From: Halanaerobium sp.
Lineage (GTDB): Bacteria; Bacillota; Halanaerobiia; Halanaerobiales; Halanaerobiaceae
Assembly (NCBI GenBank): GCA_018399955.1
Contig: JAGYNO010000002.1
Coordinates: 32,427-96,426 of the forward strand
Reading direction: 5' to 3'
Length of the DNA: 64,000 nucleotides
Shown here piece by piece: positions 9,938 through 19,366 of this stretch. The notes under the pieces were generated by a model. That model was not told the DNA's origin. It made no database searches and saw only the letters and a program-made list of their open reading frames with translations. Position 1 is the stretch's first letter; the number at the start of each line of letters is the position of its first letter. The position numbers and the translations under genes are program-made.

Positions 9938-10294
9938 CTAATCGAGCTCCAGTTTTTTATAGAACTCTTTATCAAAGTATTTTTTTTCAAGCTGACCAAG
10001 GTACTGTTCGGCTTCTTTGCTGAATTCAGAAAATCTTTCAGTTATAATTCTCCCCTTATAAGTAAGTTGAGAACCTCCACCCTGACTTCCGCCTGCCTGT
10101 CTATCAAGCAGTTTAAAGCCAAGTCTATTTTCTAGTTTTCTAATTAATTTCCAGGCCTGACTGTAAGACATATTTATTGCTGCTGCAGCCTGACGCAGAG
10201 ACCCCAATTGATCAACAAGTTCTAAAATATGACAGGGTCCATCCCCAAACATCCTCTCATCTTCTTCAAGCCACAACTTATAATTAAGCTGCAT
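9938..10294 (-). CDS. ModE-type N-terminal HTH regulator (LysR-like winged helix)
   Basis: LELVDQLGSLRQAAAAINMSYSQAWKLIRKLENRLGFKLLDRQAGGSQGGGSQLTYKG, the ModE N-domain pattern. Confidence 0.88.
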   Translation of the reverse strand: MQLNYKLWLEEDERMFGDGPCHILELVDQLGSLRQAAAAINMSYSQAWKLIRKLENRLGFKLLDRQAGGSQGGGSQLTYKGRIITERFSEFSKEAEQYLGQLEKKYFDKEFYKKLELD

Positions 10295-10296
10295 AA

Positions 10297-10932
10297 TTAC
10301 TCCTTTCTTAACTTAAATTCTCTTCTTTTATATCTCTGATACTCCTCTTTATAATCAATATCAGTTCTTATTTGTGGATAAGGACAGTGAAAATGATAAA
10401 CTCTGTGAGGCATCAATTTAAATAAATTGCGCAGGCCACCTCTGCCGCTGATTTTTAATGATTTTTTTAGCAGTGTTCTTTTTAGAATAACAGGATGACC
10501 CTTCTGCTTTTTATATTCAGGCACAAAAATATCAGGTTTTTTCTGCAGAAAGACCTTATATATATTTTGATAAATTTCAGCAGTGATAAATGGTTTGTCA
10601 GCTAAAGTAAATAATATATAACGAGTATTACTATCTACATTTAGCAGTGCTTTTTTTACAGATGACATCATCCCATTTTTATAGTCAGGGTTCTTAATAA
10701 TTTTAATTTTAGCAGAAGTTAACTCTTCAGTATATTTGTTTTTTAAGTAATTTTCTATTCTTTCTGATTCAGCACCAGTAATTATCAGCAGCTGACCAGC
10801 AACGATTTTTGAATCAAGAAGATTATTAATAGACTGACTGAGAATAGTATTGTTTTTTCCCCACTCTAAAAGCTGTTTCAATTCTCCCATTCTTTCTGCC
10901 TCACCAGCAGCCAAGATTACTCCTGTAAGCAT
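10297..10932 (-). CDS. MocA-like molybdenum cofactor nucleotidyltransferase
   Basis: GVILAAGEAERMGELKQLLEWG ... FTLADKPFITAEIY ... KGHPVILKRTL. Confidence 0.85.
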   Translation of the reverse strand: MLTGVILAAGEAERMGELKQLLEWGKNNTILSQSINNLLDSKIVAGQLLIITGAESERIENYLKNKYTEELTSAKIKIIKNPDYKNGMMSSVKKALLNVDSNTRYILFTLADKPFITAEIYQNIYKVFLQKKPDIFVPEYKKQKGHPVILKRTLLKKSLKISGRGGLRNLFKLMPHRVYHFHCPYPQIRTDIDYKEEYQRYKRREFKLRKE

Positions 10933-12365
10933 TATTTATTATCCCCCTGAATCCAGACAGAATAACCCTCTTCTGCACTCCCCTTAACTTTAAACAAACC
11001 ATTACCATCTTCATCAGTTTTTACTAAACCTTCAATATTACCTGTATAATCATAATAAGAAGCATTAGCTTTCCCAGTATTTATATTCTTTTCTATTAAA
11101 TCACCATTTTCCTGTTGAGTTATCATCATAACAAGACCACTTCCTGGGTGTTCTTTATCACCAGAGCGTATATATGAATAGCTTAGCTCATCATTTGCTT
11201 CACTCTCATAAGCGTCTCCATAAGCATATTTTTTCCTCAGCTGAATCAGCTTATCTATCTCTTCTTTTAATCCATGCACATAATAATCTTTCCAAAAAAC
11301 TGTGGGTACTCCATCTCTGCGCATCAATATATAACAATAAGCCTGGAGCTTTCTCTGCAGGATTGCTTCAGTTCCATATTCATTAACCCCATCTCTCTCG
11401 GTATCATGATTTTCTACAAAAGTAACAGCCCGATTGCGATAATTCTCCTGGTTGATAAGCCCTTTTTCTCCCAGCCACCGCATATCAAGTTCACCCCTCA
11501 TCATATCTACAAAACTAACTCTAAGCGGAAAATCAAATACATGCATTTTATGCTGATCAACTACATCTAAATAATTAATTAAATGCTCAACATCATTAAC
11601 CCAGGCTTCACCAATAAAGAATAGATCTTTCTCCGTACTGTTGTTAACCTTCTCTATAAAATCATGTAAAAAACCATTATCTACATGTTTGCTGGCATCA
11701 AATCTAAAACCATCAAAATCAATTTCGTTGACAATCCATTCTCCCCAGTCTTTTACATCTTCACTTATCATTTTGTTGGCATAGTCCAGGTCTGCCCCCA
11801 TAAGATAATCATCATCATAGGAATCATCCCACTCTTTTGTTTGAAAAAGATATTCTCCTGCTCTCTGGGTTCTTTCATCCCAGTCAACACCATCAAACAT
11901 CTGCCAATTTAGCTTTAAGGAGCTGTACTTTTCTCCACGACCGGGAAATAAAAATTTTGTCCATACTTCTGCTTCCTTATTATTTTTTAAAAGAACTTTT
12001 TCTTTCTCATCTGCTCCAAGTCGGTGGTTAAGAACTGCATCATAAAGAATTTTTAAATCAAAATTATGTAACTTTTCAACTGCATTTTCTAATTCTTCTT
12101 TTGTACCATATTTTGTCCTTAGACTACCCTTTTGATCAAATTCTCCCAAATCCCAGAGATCATAAGTTCCATAACCAACATCATGTATTCCTGCAGCACC
12201 TTTATTTGCAGGCGGAAACCAGAGAAAATTAAAGCCTGCTTTACTGATTTCCTCTGCTCGAGCAGCTAAAAGATTCCATAGATTACTTTCTTCTGGAAAA
12301 TCATCTGCATATTGTCCGGTGTTCATCTCCCAGTAAAATGTCTGAAGTATAATTGGATTATCCAT
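10932..12365 (-). CDS. Alpha-amylase (GH13, cytoplasmic AmyA type)
   Basis: ILQTFYWEM, DAVLNHR, DFDGFRFDASKHV, FIGEAW, FVENHDTER motifs. Confidence 0.93.
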   Translation of the reverse strand: MDNPIILQTFYWEMNTGQYADDFPEESNLWNLLAARAEEISKAGFNFLWFPPANKGAAGIHDVGYGTYDLWDLGEFDQKGSLRTKYGTKEELENAVEKLHNFDLKILYDAVLNHRLGADEKEKVLLKNNKEAEVWTKFLFPGRGEKYSSLKLNWQMFDGVDWDERTQRAGEYLFQTKEWDDSYDDDYLMGADLDYANKMISEDVKDWGEWIVNEIDFDGFRFDASKHVDNGFLHDFIEKVNNSTEKDLFFIGEAWVNDVEHLINYLDVVDQHKMHVFDFPLRVSFVDMMRGELDMRWLGEKGLINQENYRNRAVTFVENHDTERDGVNEYGTEAILQRKLQAYCYILMRRDGVPTVFWKDYYVHGLKEEIDKLIQLRKKYAYGDAYESEANDELSYSYIRSGDKEHPGSGLVMMITQQENGDLIEKNINTGKANASYYDYTGNIEGLVKTDEDGNGLFKVKGSAEEGYSVWIQGDNK

Positions 12366-12619
12366 TTTCCTACCTCCACCTATAATTTTAAATTACATAT
12401 TATCATTTTATCATAATATATTTAATTTTACAGAAAATTGCTGCTTAAACTGCATTTTAATAGAAATATTTATTTAAAGCAGATTAGAAATACCCCTAAA
12501 ATAAAAAATCCTCCTGTCAGCTAAAAAAATATAACTGTCAGAGGAAATAAAAATTCCTTCTATTAATCTATTAAATTTTAAAGATCCAAAATTTGAGTCT
12601 TTTATTTTCTATATTTAAA

Positions 12620-12639
12620 CCCCGACCAGCAGGTCGGGG
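12620..12639 (-). terminator. Intrinsic terminator downstream of the cold-shock gene
   Basis: CCCCGACC-agca-GGTCGGGG perfect 8-bp stem; followed on the minus strand by TTTAAATATAG. Confidence 0.75.
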
Positions 12640-12668
12640 TAAGTTGTCAGTTTATACAGTTTTAAACT

Positions 12669-12872
12669 CTATAACTTTACAACGTTTTCGGCTTGTGGAC
12701 CACGATCGCCTTCAACGATTTCGAATTCTACTTCCTGCTCATCTTCAAGAGTTTTGAAACCTTCGTCCTGAATAGCTGAGAAGTGAACGAAAACATCGTC
12801 TCCGTCTTCTCTTTCAATAAATCCATAACCTTTTTTCGCATCAAACCATTTTACTTTACCTGTGTAAATCAT
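12669..12872 (-). CDS. Cold-shock protein (CspA family)
   Basis: [30 protein letters not shown] (RNP1/RNP2 motifs). Confidence 0.97.
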   Translation of the reverse strand: MIYTGKVKWFDAKKGYGFIEREDGDDVFVHFSAIQDEGFKTLEDEQEVEFEIVEGDRGPQAENVVKL

Positions 12873-12979
12873 ATTAATACATTCCCCCTAGGAATAATTC
12901 TATTTGGGGTTCGTTCATTTAAAACTTCACCCATTGAAGAATATTATATCATAAGAAAAATAGCATTTCAAGAAATTTT

Positions 12980-13117
12980 TTACTCAGATTTTTCACCATT
13001 TATAGCAAAAGTCTGGCGGTCTTTAAATTCCTCTTTTTTACCTTTATTCCAATCTGAAACTGGAGAAAGATAACCAACAACTCGAGAATACACTTCACAT
13101 TTCTGTCTTTTTTTCAT
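12980..13117 (-). CDS. Stand-alone C-terminal glycyl-radical segment of class III ribonucleotide reductase (NrdD tail), 45 aa; absent from the supplied ORF track
   Basis: Manual minus-strand translation MKKRQKCEVYSRVVGYLSPVSDWNKGKKEEFKDRQTFAINGEKSE*, matching the NrdD C-terminus pattern with the RVxGY glycyl-radical motif; strong AGGAGG ribosome binding site upstream. Confidence 0.85.
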   Translation of the reverse strand: MKKRQKCEVYSRVVGYLSPVSDWNKGKKEEFKDRQTFAINGEKSE

Positions 13118-13215
13118 TTTTTTCCTCCTCATAGAATCTAATTAATCATAAAAATCAGTTATTAATAGACTACATTAATATTTTAAATTCACACCATATT
13201 AAATCTCTGCTAAAT

Positions 13216-13914
13216 TCAATCTCTGATATAGACATGTTCAATATATTTTTCTGCAGTATTTTTAAATGCTTCTAATTCAAGAGGTGTAAAAGGTCTTTTT
13301 TCTTCAAAATCAGGATCCAGGGTGTTGAGGGGCCGAAAGTTTTGGATGAAATATCTCGCAGCACCTTTTGCTGAAGCTGCAATTTTTTCTATTTCTGCTT
13401 GATCATGAAGCCCCGGCACAACAGTAGTCCTTAGTTCATAATCAATATTAGAATTCATGACTATTTTTAAAGATTCTTTGATTTTAGCAGTTGTATTTTT
13501 AGGAGCCAGCAGAGAATATTGAGACCAGCTCATTTTTAAATCAAGAGCAAAATAATCAATGAGTTCCTCTTCAAGTAGTTCTTTGAGCAAAATTGGTCTG
13601 CTGCCATTTGTATCCAGTTTGATTTCCAAATCATAATTATTACTTATTTGCTGTATAAATTTTTTTAAATCTGGCTGAAGTGTAGGCTCACCCCCAGTAA
13701 TTGTGACTCCATCAATTAGTTTTTTCCTGCTCTCAAGAAATTTATATAACTTATTTACTGATAAATAATCAACTTCTGACAGATCATCTAAAGAAATCAG
13801 CTGACTGTTATGACAGTAACTGCAGAAAAAATTACAGCCGGCTGTAAATATAACTGAAGAAATTCGCCCAGGAAAATCTATCAGTGAGGTCTTCCTTAAT
13901 CCGGCGATTTTCAA
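13216..13914 (-). CDS. nrdG: Anaerobic ribonucleoside-triphosphate reductase activating protein (radical SAM)
   Basis: KTSLIDFPGRISSVIFTAGCNFFCSYCHNSQLI, CxxxCxxC motif, VTITGGEPTLQ; overlaps the nrdD stop. Confidence 0.93.
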   Translation of the reverse strand: MKIAGLRKTSLIDFPGRISSVIFTAGCNFFCSYCHNSQLISLDDLSEVDYLSVNKLYKFLESRKKLIDGVTITGGEPTLQPDLKKFIQQISNNYDLEIKLDTNGSRPILLKELLEEELIDYFALDLKMSWSQYSLLAPKNTTAKIKESLKIVMNSNIDYELRTTVVPGLHDQAEIEKIAASAKGAARYFIQNFRPLNTLDPDFEEKRPFTPLELEAFKNTAEKYIEHVYIRD

Positions 13915-16900
13915 TTTGCTGCCTCCTTTTTTTCGATCTCTTCATCTTCTGCTGCAGCTTCTGCATCACATTTAGGACAGTACTGATGCTCACCTGCTAT
14001 ATAACCATGGATAGGACAGATGCTGAAGGTTGGAGTTATTGTATAATATGGCAGCTTAAAATTCTCGGCTATTCTTCTCACCAATTTTTTTGTGCTTTTA
14101 ACTGACGGCATGTTTTCACCTAAAAATCCATGCAGTACAGTATTATGGATAAAAACTAAGGTGTTTTTACCTGCCAGATAATTGTGATTTTTTTCGGTAC
14201 TTAAATCGTAAAACATATTATCTTCTACATTTACTTTATCAATATTTTTGACCTTTACCGCAGATATTTTATTTGCTGAATTATTGGAGTAATCTAGACC
14301 TGATTTTATTTCTTCGATAAAACTCTGGCTTTCAGTTTTTAATTTCATGATTTCCATTAAAGGCATTCTAATAATGAAATACTTTTCTCCACTAAATATA
14401 TTTTCAGGCTGTTCTTTTACATATGCAGAAATACCAGCCCTGCTGCAGATTTCAAGAAGATCATCAGCAAATTTTCTATGTTTTGTATAATATTCTGCAT
14501 AACCCTCACTGTCATTTATAGAACCGCTGCTGTCGAGCATTCCTTTGATTAAACTGTAAACATTCTTGCTGTTCAGCTTTGATTTTATCTCCTCTGGTAT
14601 CTCAGATTTATAATTTGCTTCTTCAAATGGAAATATATTTTTTAAGAAAAGATTGTTAACTGATTTCTTCTTATTTTTCTTAAAACTGTATTTAGCTCTA
14701 CTTCTAAGCTGATTTAAATCATTTTTAAAGTGAAAATTTATAATACTCTGTGCTTTAAATAGATGTTCTTCTTTCTTGTGATAATTATAAAGCAATTGTC
14801 CAGCAGCATAATTAACTGCTTTAGCTGTTTCAACTTCAAAAATATCATTATCAGCCATAAAATATCCGAACAGCCACATTAAATCATCAGTTAACTCATT
14901 ATCTTTCTCACTGTAGAGGTTATCACTATTTTGAAGTATGTAATCTCCAGCTTTTAAATCATCAGCTCTTTTTTCTATCACCTTATATTTGTGAAATTCA
15001 TTATAATTTGTGCGGCAGTCTTTATTATATTTAATATGTTCTGCAAATCCTCTGTCACCATTTATTTTTGCTCCACATACAGGACATTTATCTTCAATCA
15101 TTTTTCTTTCGAGAACAAAAAATGGATGCCAGTCACTTGTTACGATATCTAAACCCTTTTCTGCCCTGACTCTTATCTTATCATTATGGCTAACATCAAT
15201 TGGAATAGCTTCAGTAATAAGATCCCATTCAGATTTATTTTTTTCAGGATTAAAACTTAAAACATAAATTGGTTTTAACTCATTGTAATTATTTACTATT
15301 TTTTCAATTTTGATCAGGCCCTTATCAGTAAGTACCTTGTTTCCTTTTTCAATACATCCACCTGTATATCCAGACTGAAGTTCATCCTGAAGCTCAAGAG
15401 CTGTAAATATATCATCAGTTAGTCCTACCGGAAGCTGAGTAGAATTAGTGTAATATGGATCTGCTCCTTCTTCTAAGACCCTCTGCTGATTGGCTGCTGT
15501 TATTTTATCACCAAATTTTTCTCTATCTAGTCTCGCAAACCTATAAGCTGTTCCCTCTGCAGGTGTGGCCTCGAGATTATATAAGTTATCAGTTTCCTCT
15601 TGATATTTCTGCAGCCTTTTCCTCATAGCATCCATTACCTCCAGAGAAAATTCTCTACCTTCTGGAGAAGCAATATCTTTTCCAATAAAGTTTAAAAGTG
15701 CCTCGTTCATTCCATTTAAGCCGATTGTATTAAAGTGGTTTTTCCAGTACTGATCAAATCTCTTTTTTACATCTCTTAGATAAAATTTTGAATAAGGATA
15801 TAGTCCCTGATCAGTTAAATTCTCCAGCACTTTACGCTTGACTTCTAAACTTTTTTTAGCTTGATCCATTAAATAATATACTCTCTGCATAAAATCTTCT
15901 TTATTTTGAGCAAGATAAGCAATCCTCGGCATATTTAAAGTTACCACACCTATCGATCCGGTCATCGGATTAGCTCCAAATAAGCCGCCACCTCTTTTAC
16001 GCAGTTCTTTATTATCAAGACGCAAGCGACAGCACATACTCCTCGCATCTTCGGGATTCATATCCGAATTCACAAAATTCGAGAAATAAGGGACCCCATA
16101 TTTTGCGGTCATTTCCCAGACCGGATCCAGTTTTTTATTTTCCCAGTCAAAATCTTTAGTTATATTATAGGTTGGAATAGGAAAAGAAAACATTCTTCCC
16201 TTTGCATCACCTTCCATCATTACTTCGGCAAACGCCCTATTTAAAATATCCATTTCTTCCTGGAATTCTCCGTAACTTTTATCTCGATATTCACCACCAA
16301 TAATTACTGACTGGTCTTTTAAATAATTGGGAACTTCAAGATCCATCGTAATATTTGTAAAAGGGGTTTGGAATCCTACCCGGGTCGGTACATTCATATT
16401 GAACAGAAATTCCTGTACTGCCTGTTTAACTTCTCTATAACTTAAACTATCATAAGCTATAAATGGAGCTAGATAGGTATCAAAATTTGAAAAAGCCTGA
16501 GCACCAGCCGCCTCTCCCTGCAGTGTATAATAAAAGTTCACAATCTGACCCAGAGCAGTTTTAAAATGCCTGGGTGGAGCACTTTCCACTTTTGTCGGTA
16601 CTCCTCTAAAACCAGTCCGCAGTAAATCCTCTAAATCCCAGCCACAGCAGTAAACACTTAAGTTACCGAGATCATGAATATGTAAATCACCATTTTTGTG
16701 CAGTTTATTTATTTCTTCTGAATATATCTCCTGCAGCCAGTACTGTCCTGTAACCTGAGAGGCTATAAAATTATTTAAGCCCTGCAGTGAATAGCTCATA
16801 TTTGAATTTTCATTTACCTTCCAGTCATTCTTGCCAAGATAATCATTCATCACATTTAAAGCATCAGAAAAAAGCTTTTTTGTATCTCTTAGCTTACTGT

Positions 16901-17303
16901 GCTGTTCGCGGTACAATATGTAAGCTTTTGCAATATCTGAATATCCTTTTTCAATAAGTATTTTCTCAACCAAATCCTGTATCTGTTCAACTTCAGCTGC
17001 TTCTCCATCTTTAATAAATATTTTAAGATATGAGAGTACCTCAGAAGTAATTTCAGCAGCTATCTTCTCTCCTTCGATATCTAGTGCTTTAGCCGCTTTT
17101 AATACAGCCGATTTTATTTTATCTGAATCAAAATTTACCTTTTTCCCATCTCTTTTCTTTACATACTTTATACTCATCATAAAGCCTCCATTTGATTTAT
17201 TACAAATTTTGCTTTGAATATATGGCTCTTTAATCTCTATATTTTTGGATAAATTACATACAGCTCTATTCACTAAAAAATTAAAAGTAATTTTCCATAA
17301 CAA
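13911..17303 (-). CDS. nrdD: Anaerobic (class III) ribonucleoside-triphosphate reductase interrupted by an intein and lacking the C-terminal glycyl-radical motif
   Basis: ATP-cone (KYVKKRDGKKVNFDSDKIKSAV) and NrdD motifs (HKNGDLHIHDLGNLSVYCCGWDLEDLL; YTGG|TVLHGFLGE); C-terminus ends after CPIHGYIAGEHQYCPKCD. The likely start is MMSIKYVKKRDGK near 17178; the track start is too far upstream. Confidence 0.95.
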   Translation of the reverse strand: MLWKITFNFLVNRAVCNLSKNIEIKEPYIQSKICNKSNGGFMMSIKYVKKRDGKKVNFDSDKIKSAVLKAAKALDIEGEKIAAEITSEVLSYLKIFIKDGEAAEVEQIQDLVEKILIEKGYSDIAKAYILYREQHSKLRDTKKLFSDALNVMNDYLGKNDWKVNENSNMSYSLQGLNNFIASQVTGQYWLQEIYSEEINKLHKNGDLHIHDLGNLSVYCCGWDLEDLLRTGFRGVPTKVESAPPRHFKTALGQIVNFYYTLQGEAAGAQAFSNFDTYLAPFIAYDSLSYREVKQAVQEFLFNMNVPTRVGFQTPFTNITMDLEVPNYLKDQSVIIGGEYRDKSYGEFQEEMDILNRAFAEVMMEGDAKGRMFSFPIPTYNITKDFDWENKKLDPVWEMTAKYGVPYFSNFVNSDMNPEDARSMCCRLRLDNKELRKRGGGLFGANPMTGSIGVVTLNMPRIAYLAQNKEDFMQRVYYLMDQAKKSLEVKRKVLENLTDQGLYPYSKFYLRDVKKRFDQYWKNHFNTIGLNGMNEALLNFIGKDIASPEGREFSLEVMDAMRKRLQKYQEETDNLYNLEATPAEGTAYRFARLDREKFGDKITAANQQRVLEEGADPYYTNSTQLPVGLTDDIFTALELQDELQSGYTGGCIEKGNKVLTDKGLIKIEKIVNNYNELKPIYVLSFNPEKNKSEWDLITEAIPIDVSHNDKIRVRAEKGLDIVTSDWHPFFVLERKMIEDKCPVCGAKINGDRGFAEHIKYNKDCRTNYNEFHKYKVIEKRADDLKAGDYILQNSDNLYSEKDNELTDDLMWLFGYFMADNDIFEVETAKAVNYAAGQLLYNYHKKEEHLFKAQSIINFHFKNDLNQLRSRAKYSFKKNKKKSVNNLFLKNIFPFEEANYKSEIPEEIKSKLNSKNVYSLIKGMLDSSGSINDSEGYAEYYTKHRKFADDLLEICSRAGISAYVKEQPENIFSGEKYFIIRMPLMEIMKLKTESQSFIEEIKSGLDYSNNSANKISAVKVKNIDKVNVEDNMFYDLSTEKNHNYLAGKNTLVFIHNTVLHGFLGENMPSVKSTKKLVRRIAENFKLPYYTITPTFSICPIHGYIAGEHQYCPKCDAEAAAEDEEIEKKEAAN
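14142..15356 (-). mobile_element. Intein (405 aa) with LAGLIDADG-type homing endonuclease motifs, inserted in NrdD between YTGG and TVLHGFLGE
   Basis: Starts CIEKGNKVLTDKGLIKIEKIV (block A), TSDWHPFF (block B), LMWLFGYFMADND and LIKGMLDSSGSIN (dodecapeptides), NMFYDLSTEKNHNYLAGKNTLVFIHN (blocks F/G), then extein Thr; length divisible by 3. Confidence 0.95.
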
Positions 17304-17336
17304 ATTAAAAACTATAATTTCTCAGCAAAAATAAAA

Positions 17337-17359
17337 CCCTCCGTAAAAATCACGAAGGG
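17337..17359 (-). terminator. Intrinsic terminator in the nrdD leader (riboswitch expression platform)
   Basis: Minus strand CCCTTCG-tgatttttа-like loop-CGGAGGG followed by TTTTATTTTT. Confidence 0.75.
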
Positions 17360-17419
17360 CTAAATATACACTAATACCATTTTATTATGATACACCCCCT
17401 CATATCCCGTGAGATTTTG

Positions 17420-17575
17420 GTGTTCAAATACAGGCAGGTCTTCCGGCTCGGTTTATAAAAAAATAACAAACAGTCTACCTTCCCAGTTTCCCAGTGGTAT
17501 AATTGACTGCTTAAAAACCTTACGGCGGCGGGACCGCAGAGGACTTTAACCTCTTTCCCGTTTTAATATAATTAT
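17420..17575 (-). promoter_or_regulatory. Cobalamin (AdoCbl-type) riboswitch upstream of nrdD
   Basis: Minus strand contains GGGAAagaGGTtAAAgtCCtctGCGGtCCCGCC ... CCACTGGGAAACTGGGAAGG ... GAGCCGGAAGACCTGCCTG, the conserved cobalamin aptamer blocks including the B12 box. Confidence 0.93.
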
Positions 17576-17791
17576 ATTTAACTGCTGAAAACACAGAAAA
17601 TATAATTATAACCCATATTTAAAACTATTCAGTTGTAAAATAATTTAATTTGTAATTAATTTTAATAAATTAAATTTAAAATTTTCCCTATAATTTGTTT
17701 ATCTTTATTACTTATCTTTATCTTATAATATTATTCCACTAAAAATCAAGCACAAATTTTTGCTCTTTATGATAAGTAATTGCTAAATAAG

Positions 17792-18652
17792 CTAAACTTT
17801 CCTTCCTTTGAACATCACAGAAATAAAATAAAATAGTGATGCAGCTATTATTATAACAGCACCTGAAGGAAGATCATAATAATAAGAAAATACAAGTCCT
17901 GATAACGAGAAAACGAGTCCAAATACAACAGCTAAAATCATTATTTTTTTAAGATCATCTGTATACAATCTGGCGGCTGCCGGTGGTGCAGTTAAAAGAG
18001 CAATTACAAGTATAATACCAACTACTCTAATTAAGATAACAATAGAAAAAGCAATCATAATAAATAAAAAGTATTCCATAAACCTTGCATTTATGCCTAA
18101 AACAGATAAAAATTCCTCATCAAAAAGATAAGCCTTCCAGTAATTAAATAGACTTATTACTGCAAATAACATAAAAATAGTCAATACAGCCATCAGCATT
18201 AGATCAAGCTTTCTGACAGTTAAAATATCACCAAATAAATAAGATGAAATATCAGGTGGATAACCAGGAGTAAACCCGATAAAAAGCACACCCAAAGCCA
18301 TTCCTAATGACCAGAACATTCCTATTAAGGTATCTGAACCAGTTCCAATTCTGCGCCTTACTGATGCAATTGCAGCAGATGAAACTACAGCAAATCCAAG
18401 TGCACCATAAATAGGTTCAATATTCAAAAGATAACCAAGACCAATCCCACCAAAAGAAGTATGTGCAATACCCCCACTCAGCATAACTAATTTCTTCTCA
18501 ACAATAATGGTTCCAATTAATCCACAAACAATGCTTGCCATAACTGCACTCATCAGAGCATTTTGCATAAATTGATATTTAATAACTGCTTCAATCATTA
18601 TTAGCCTCCTCTCCGTGTGGTGGAAAAACACGATGAGGTTGTCCATGTGCAA
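17792..18652 (-). CDS. Zinc/manganese-type ABC transporter permease (ZnuB family)
   Basis: ABC-3 family motifs: GGIAHTSFGGIGLGYLL, GIILVIALLTAPPAAARL. Confidence 0.9.
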   Translation of the reverse strand: MHMDNLIVFFHHTERRLIMIEAVIKYQFMQNALMSAVMASIVCGLIGTIIVEKKLVMLSGGIAHTSFGGIGLGYLLNIEPIYGALGFAVVSSAAIASVRRRIGTGSDTLIGMFWSLGMALGVLFIGFTPGYPPDISSYLFGDILTVRKLDLMLMAVLTIFMLFAVISLFNYWKAYLFDEEFLSVLGINARFMEYFLFIMIAFSIVILIRVVGIILVIALLTAPPAAARLYTDDLKKIMILAVVFGLVFSLSGLVFSYYYDLPSGAVIIIAASLFYFISVMFKGRKV

Positions 18653-19364
18653 TTAAATCTACAGGACAGCCAAATACATGTTCTGTAGTTTCCTGATCCA
18701 AATGTTTACCACCATGATGATAGAGTTTTAAGTTTAAACAGGCCAGACTATCAAAATAAGAGGAAACAGCAGCAAGATCATGTGTAACGACAATGATTGT
18801 TTTATCTTTATTTAATTGCTTTAAGAGTTCATAAATTTGAGATGTAGAAGTAGAATCTACATTAGCAGTCGGTTCATCAAGCAGCAGTATTTCTGGTTCT
18901 ACTGCAAGTCCTCTGGCAATTAATACCCTCTGGAGCTGACCTCCAGAAAGGCTTCCGATCTGCCGATTTTTTAGATCTGATAATTTGAGCATTTTTAATA
19001 TTTCTTCTGATTTTTCTATGTCTTCTTTTTTATAATTGTGAAATAATTTCAATTTAGAACCAAGTCGTGCCATCAATACAACATCTAATACACTGATTGG
19101 AAAGTTTCGATCAAATTCAGAGATCTGGGGAACATATCCTATTTTACCAACTGCATCTTTAATATCTTCATTGAATATTTTCACCTTTCCCTGTTCTGGT
19201 TCTATTAAACCCAGTATTACTTTTAAAAGTGTTGTTTTACCCCCACCATTTGGCCCGATAATACCCAAGAAAGCTCCTTTATCTACTTTGAGTGTAATAT
19301 TATCAAGAGCTTCAATACTGTCATATTTAACTGTCACATTGTTTAATTCTACTGCATAACTCAC
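18591..19364 (-). CDS. Zinc/manganese-type ABC transporter ATP-binding protein (ZnuC family)
   Basis: GPNGGGKTTLLKVILGL, LSGGQLQRVLIARGL, LLLDEPTANVD. Confidence 0.92.
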   Translation of the reverse strand: MSYAVELNNVTVKYDSIEALDNITLKVDKGAFLGIIGPNGGGKTTLLKVILGLIEPEQGKVKIFNEDIKDAVGKIGYVPQISEFDRNFPISVLDVVLMARLGSKLKLFHNYKKEDIEKSEEILKMLKLSDLKNRQIGSLSGGQLQRVLIARGLAVEPEILLLDEPTANVDSTSTSQIYELLKQLNKDKTIIVVTHDLAAVSSYFDSLACLNLKLYHHGGKHLDQETTEHVFGCPVDLIAHGQPHRVFPPHGEEANND

Positions 19365-19366
19365 TA

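Noticed and set aside
12505-12550. Repeated CTGTCAG motifs near the end of the amylase/cspA gap
   Set aside because: Short direct repeat with only weak pairing; not distinguishable from chance.
12783-13073. 96-aa plus-strand ORF antisense to cspA and the NrdD tail
   Set aside because: Antisense to two better-supported coding regions; composition looks like the complement of coding DNA.
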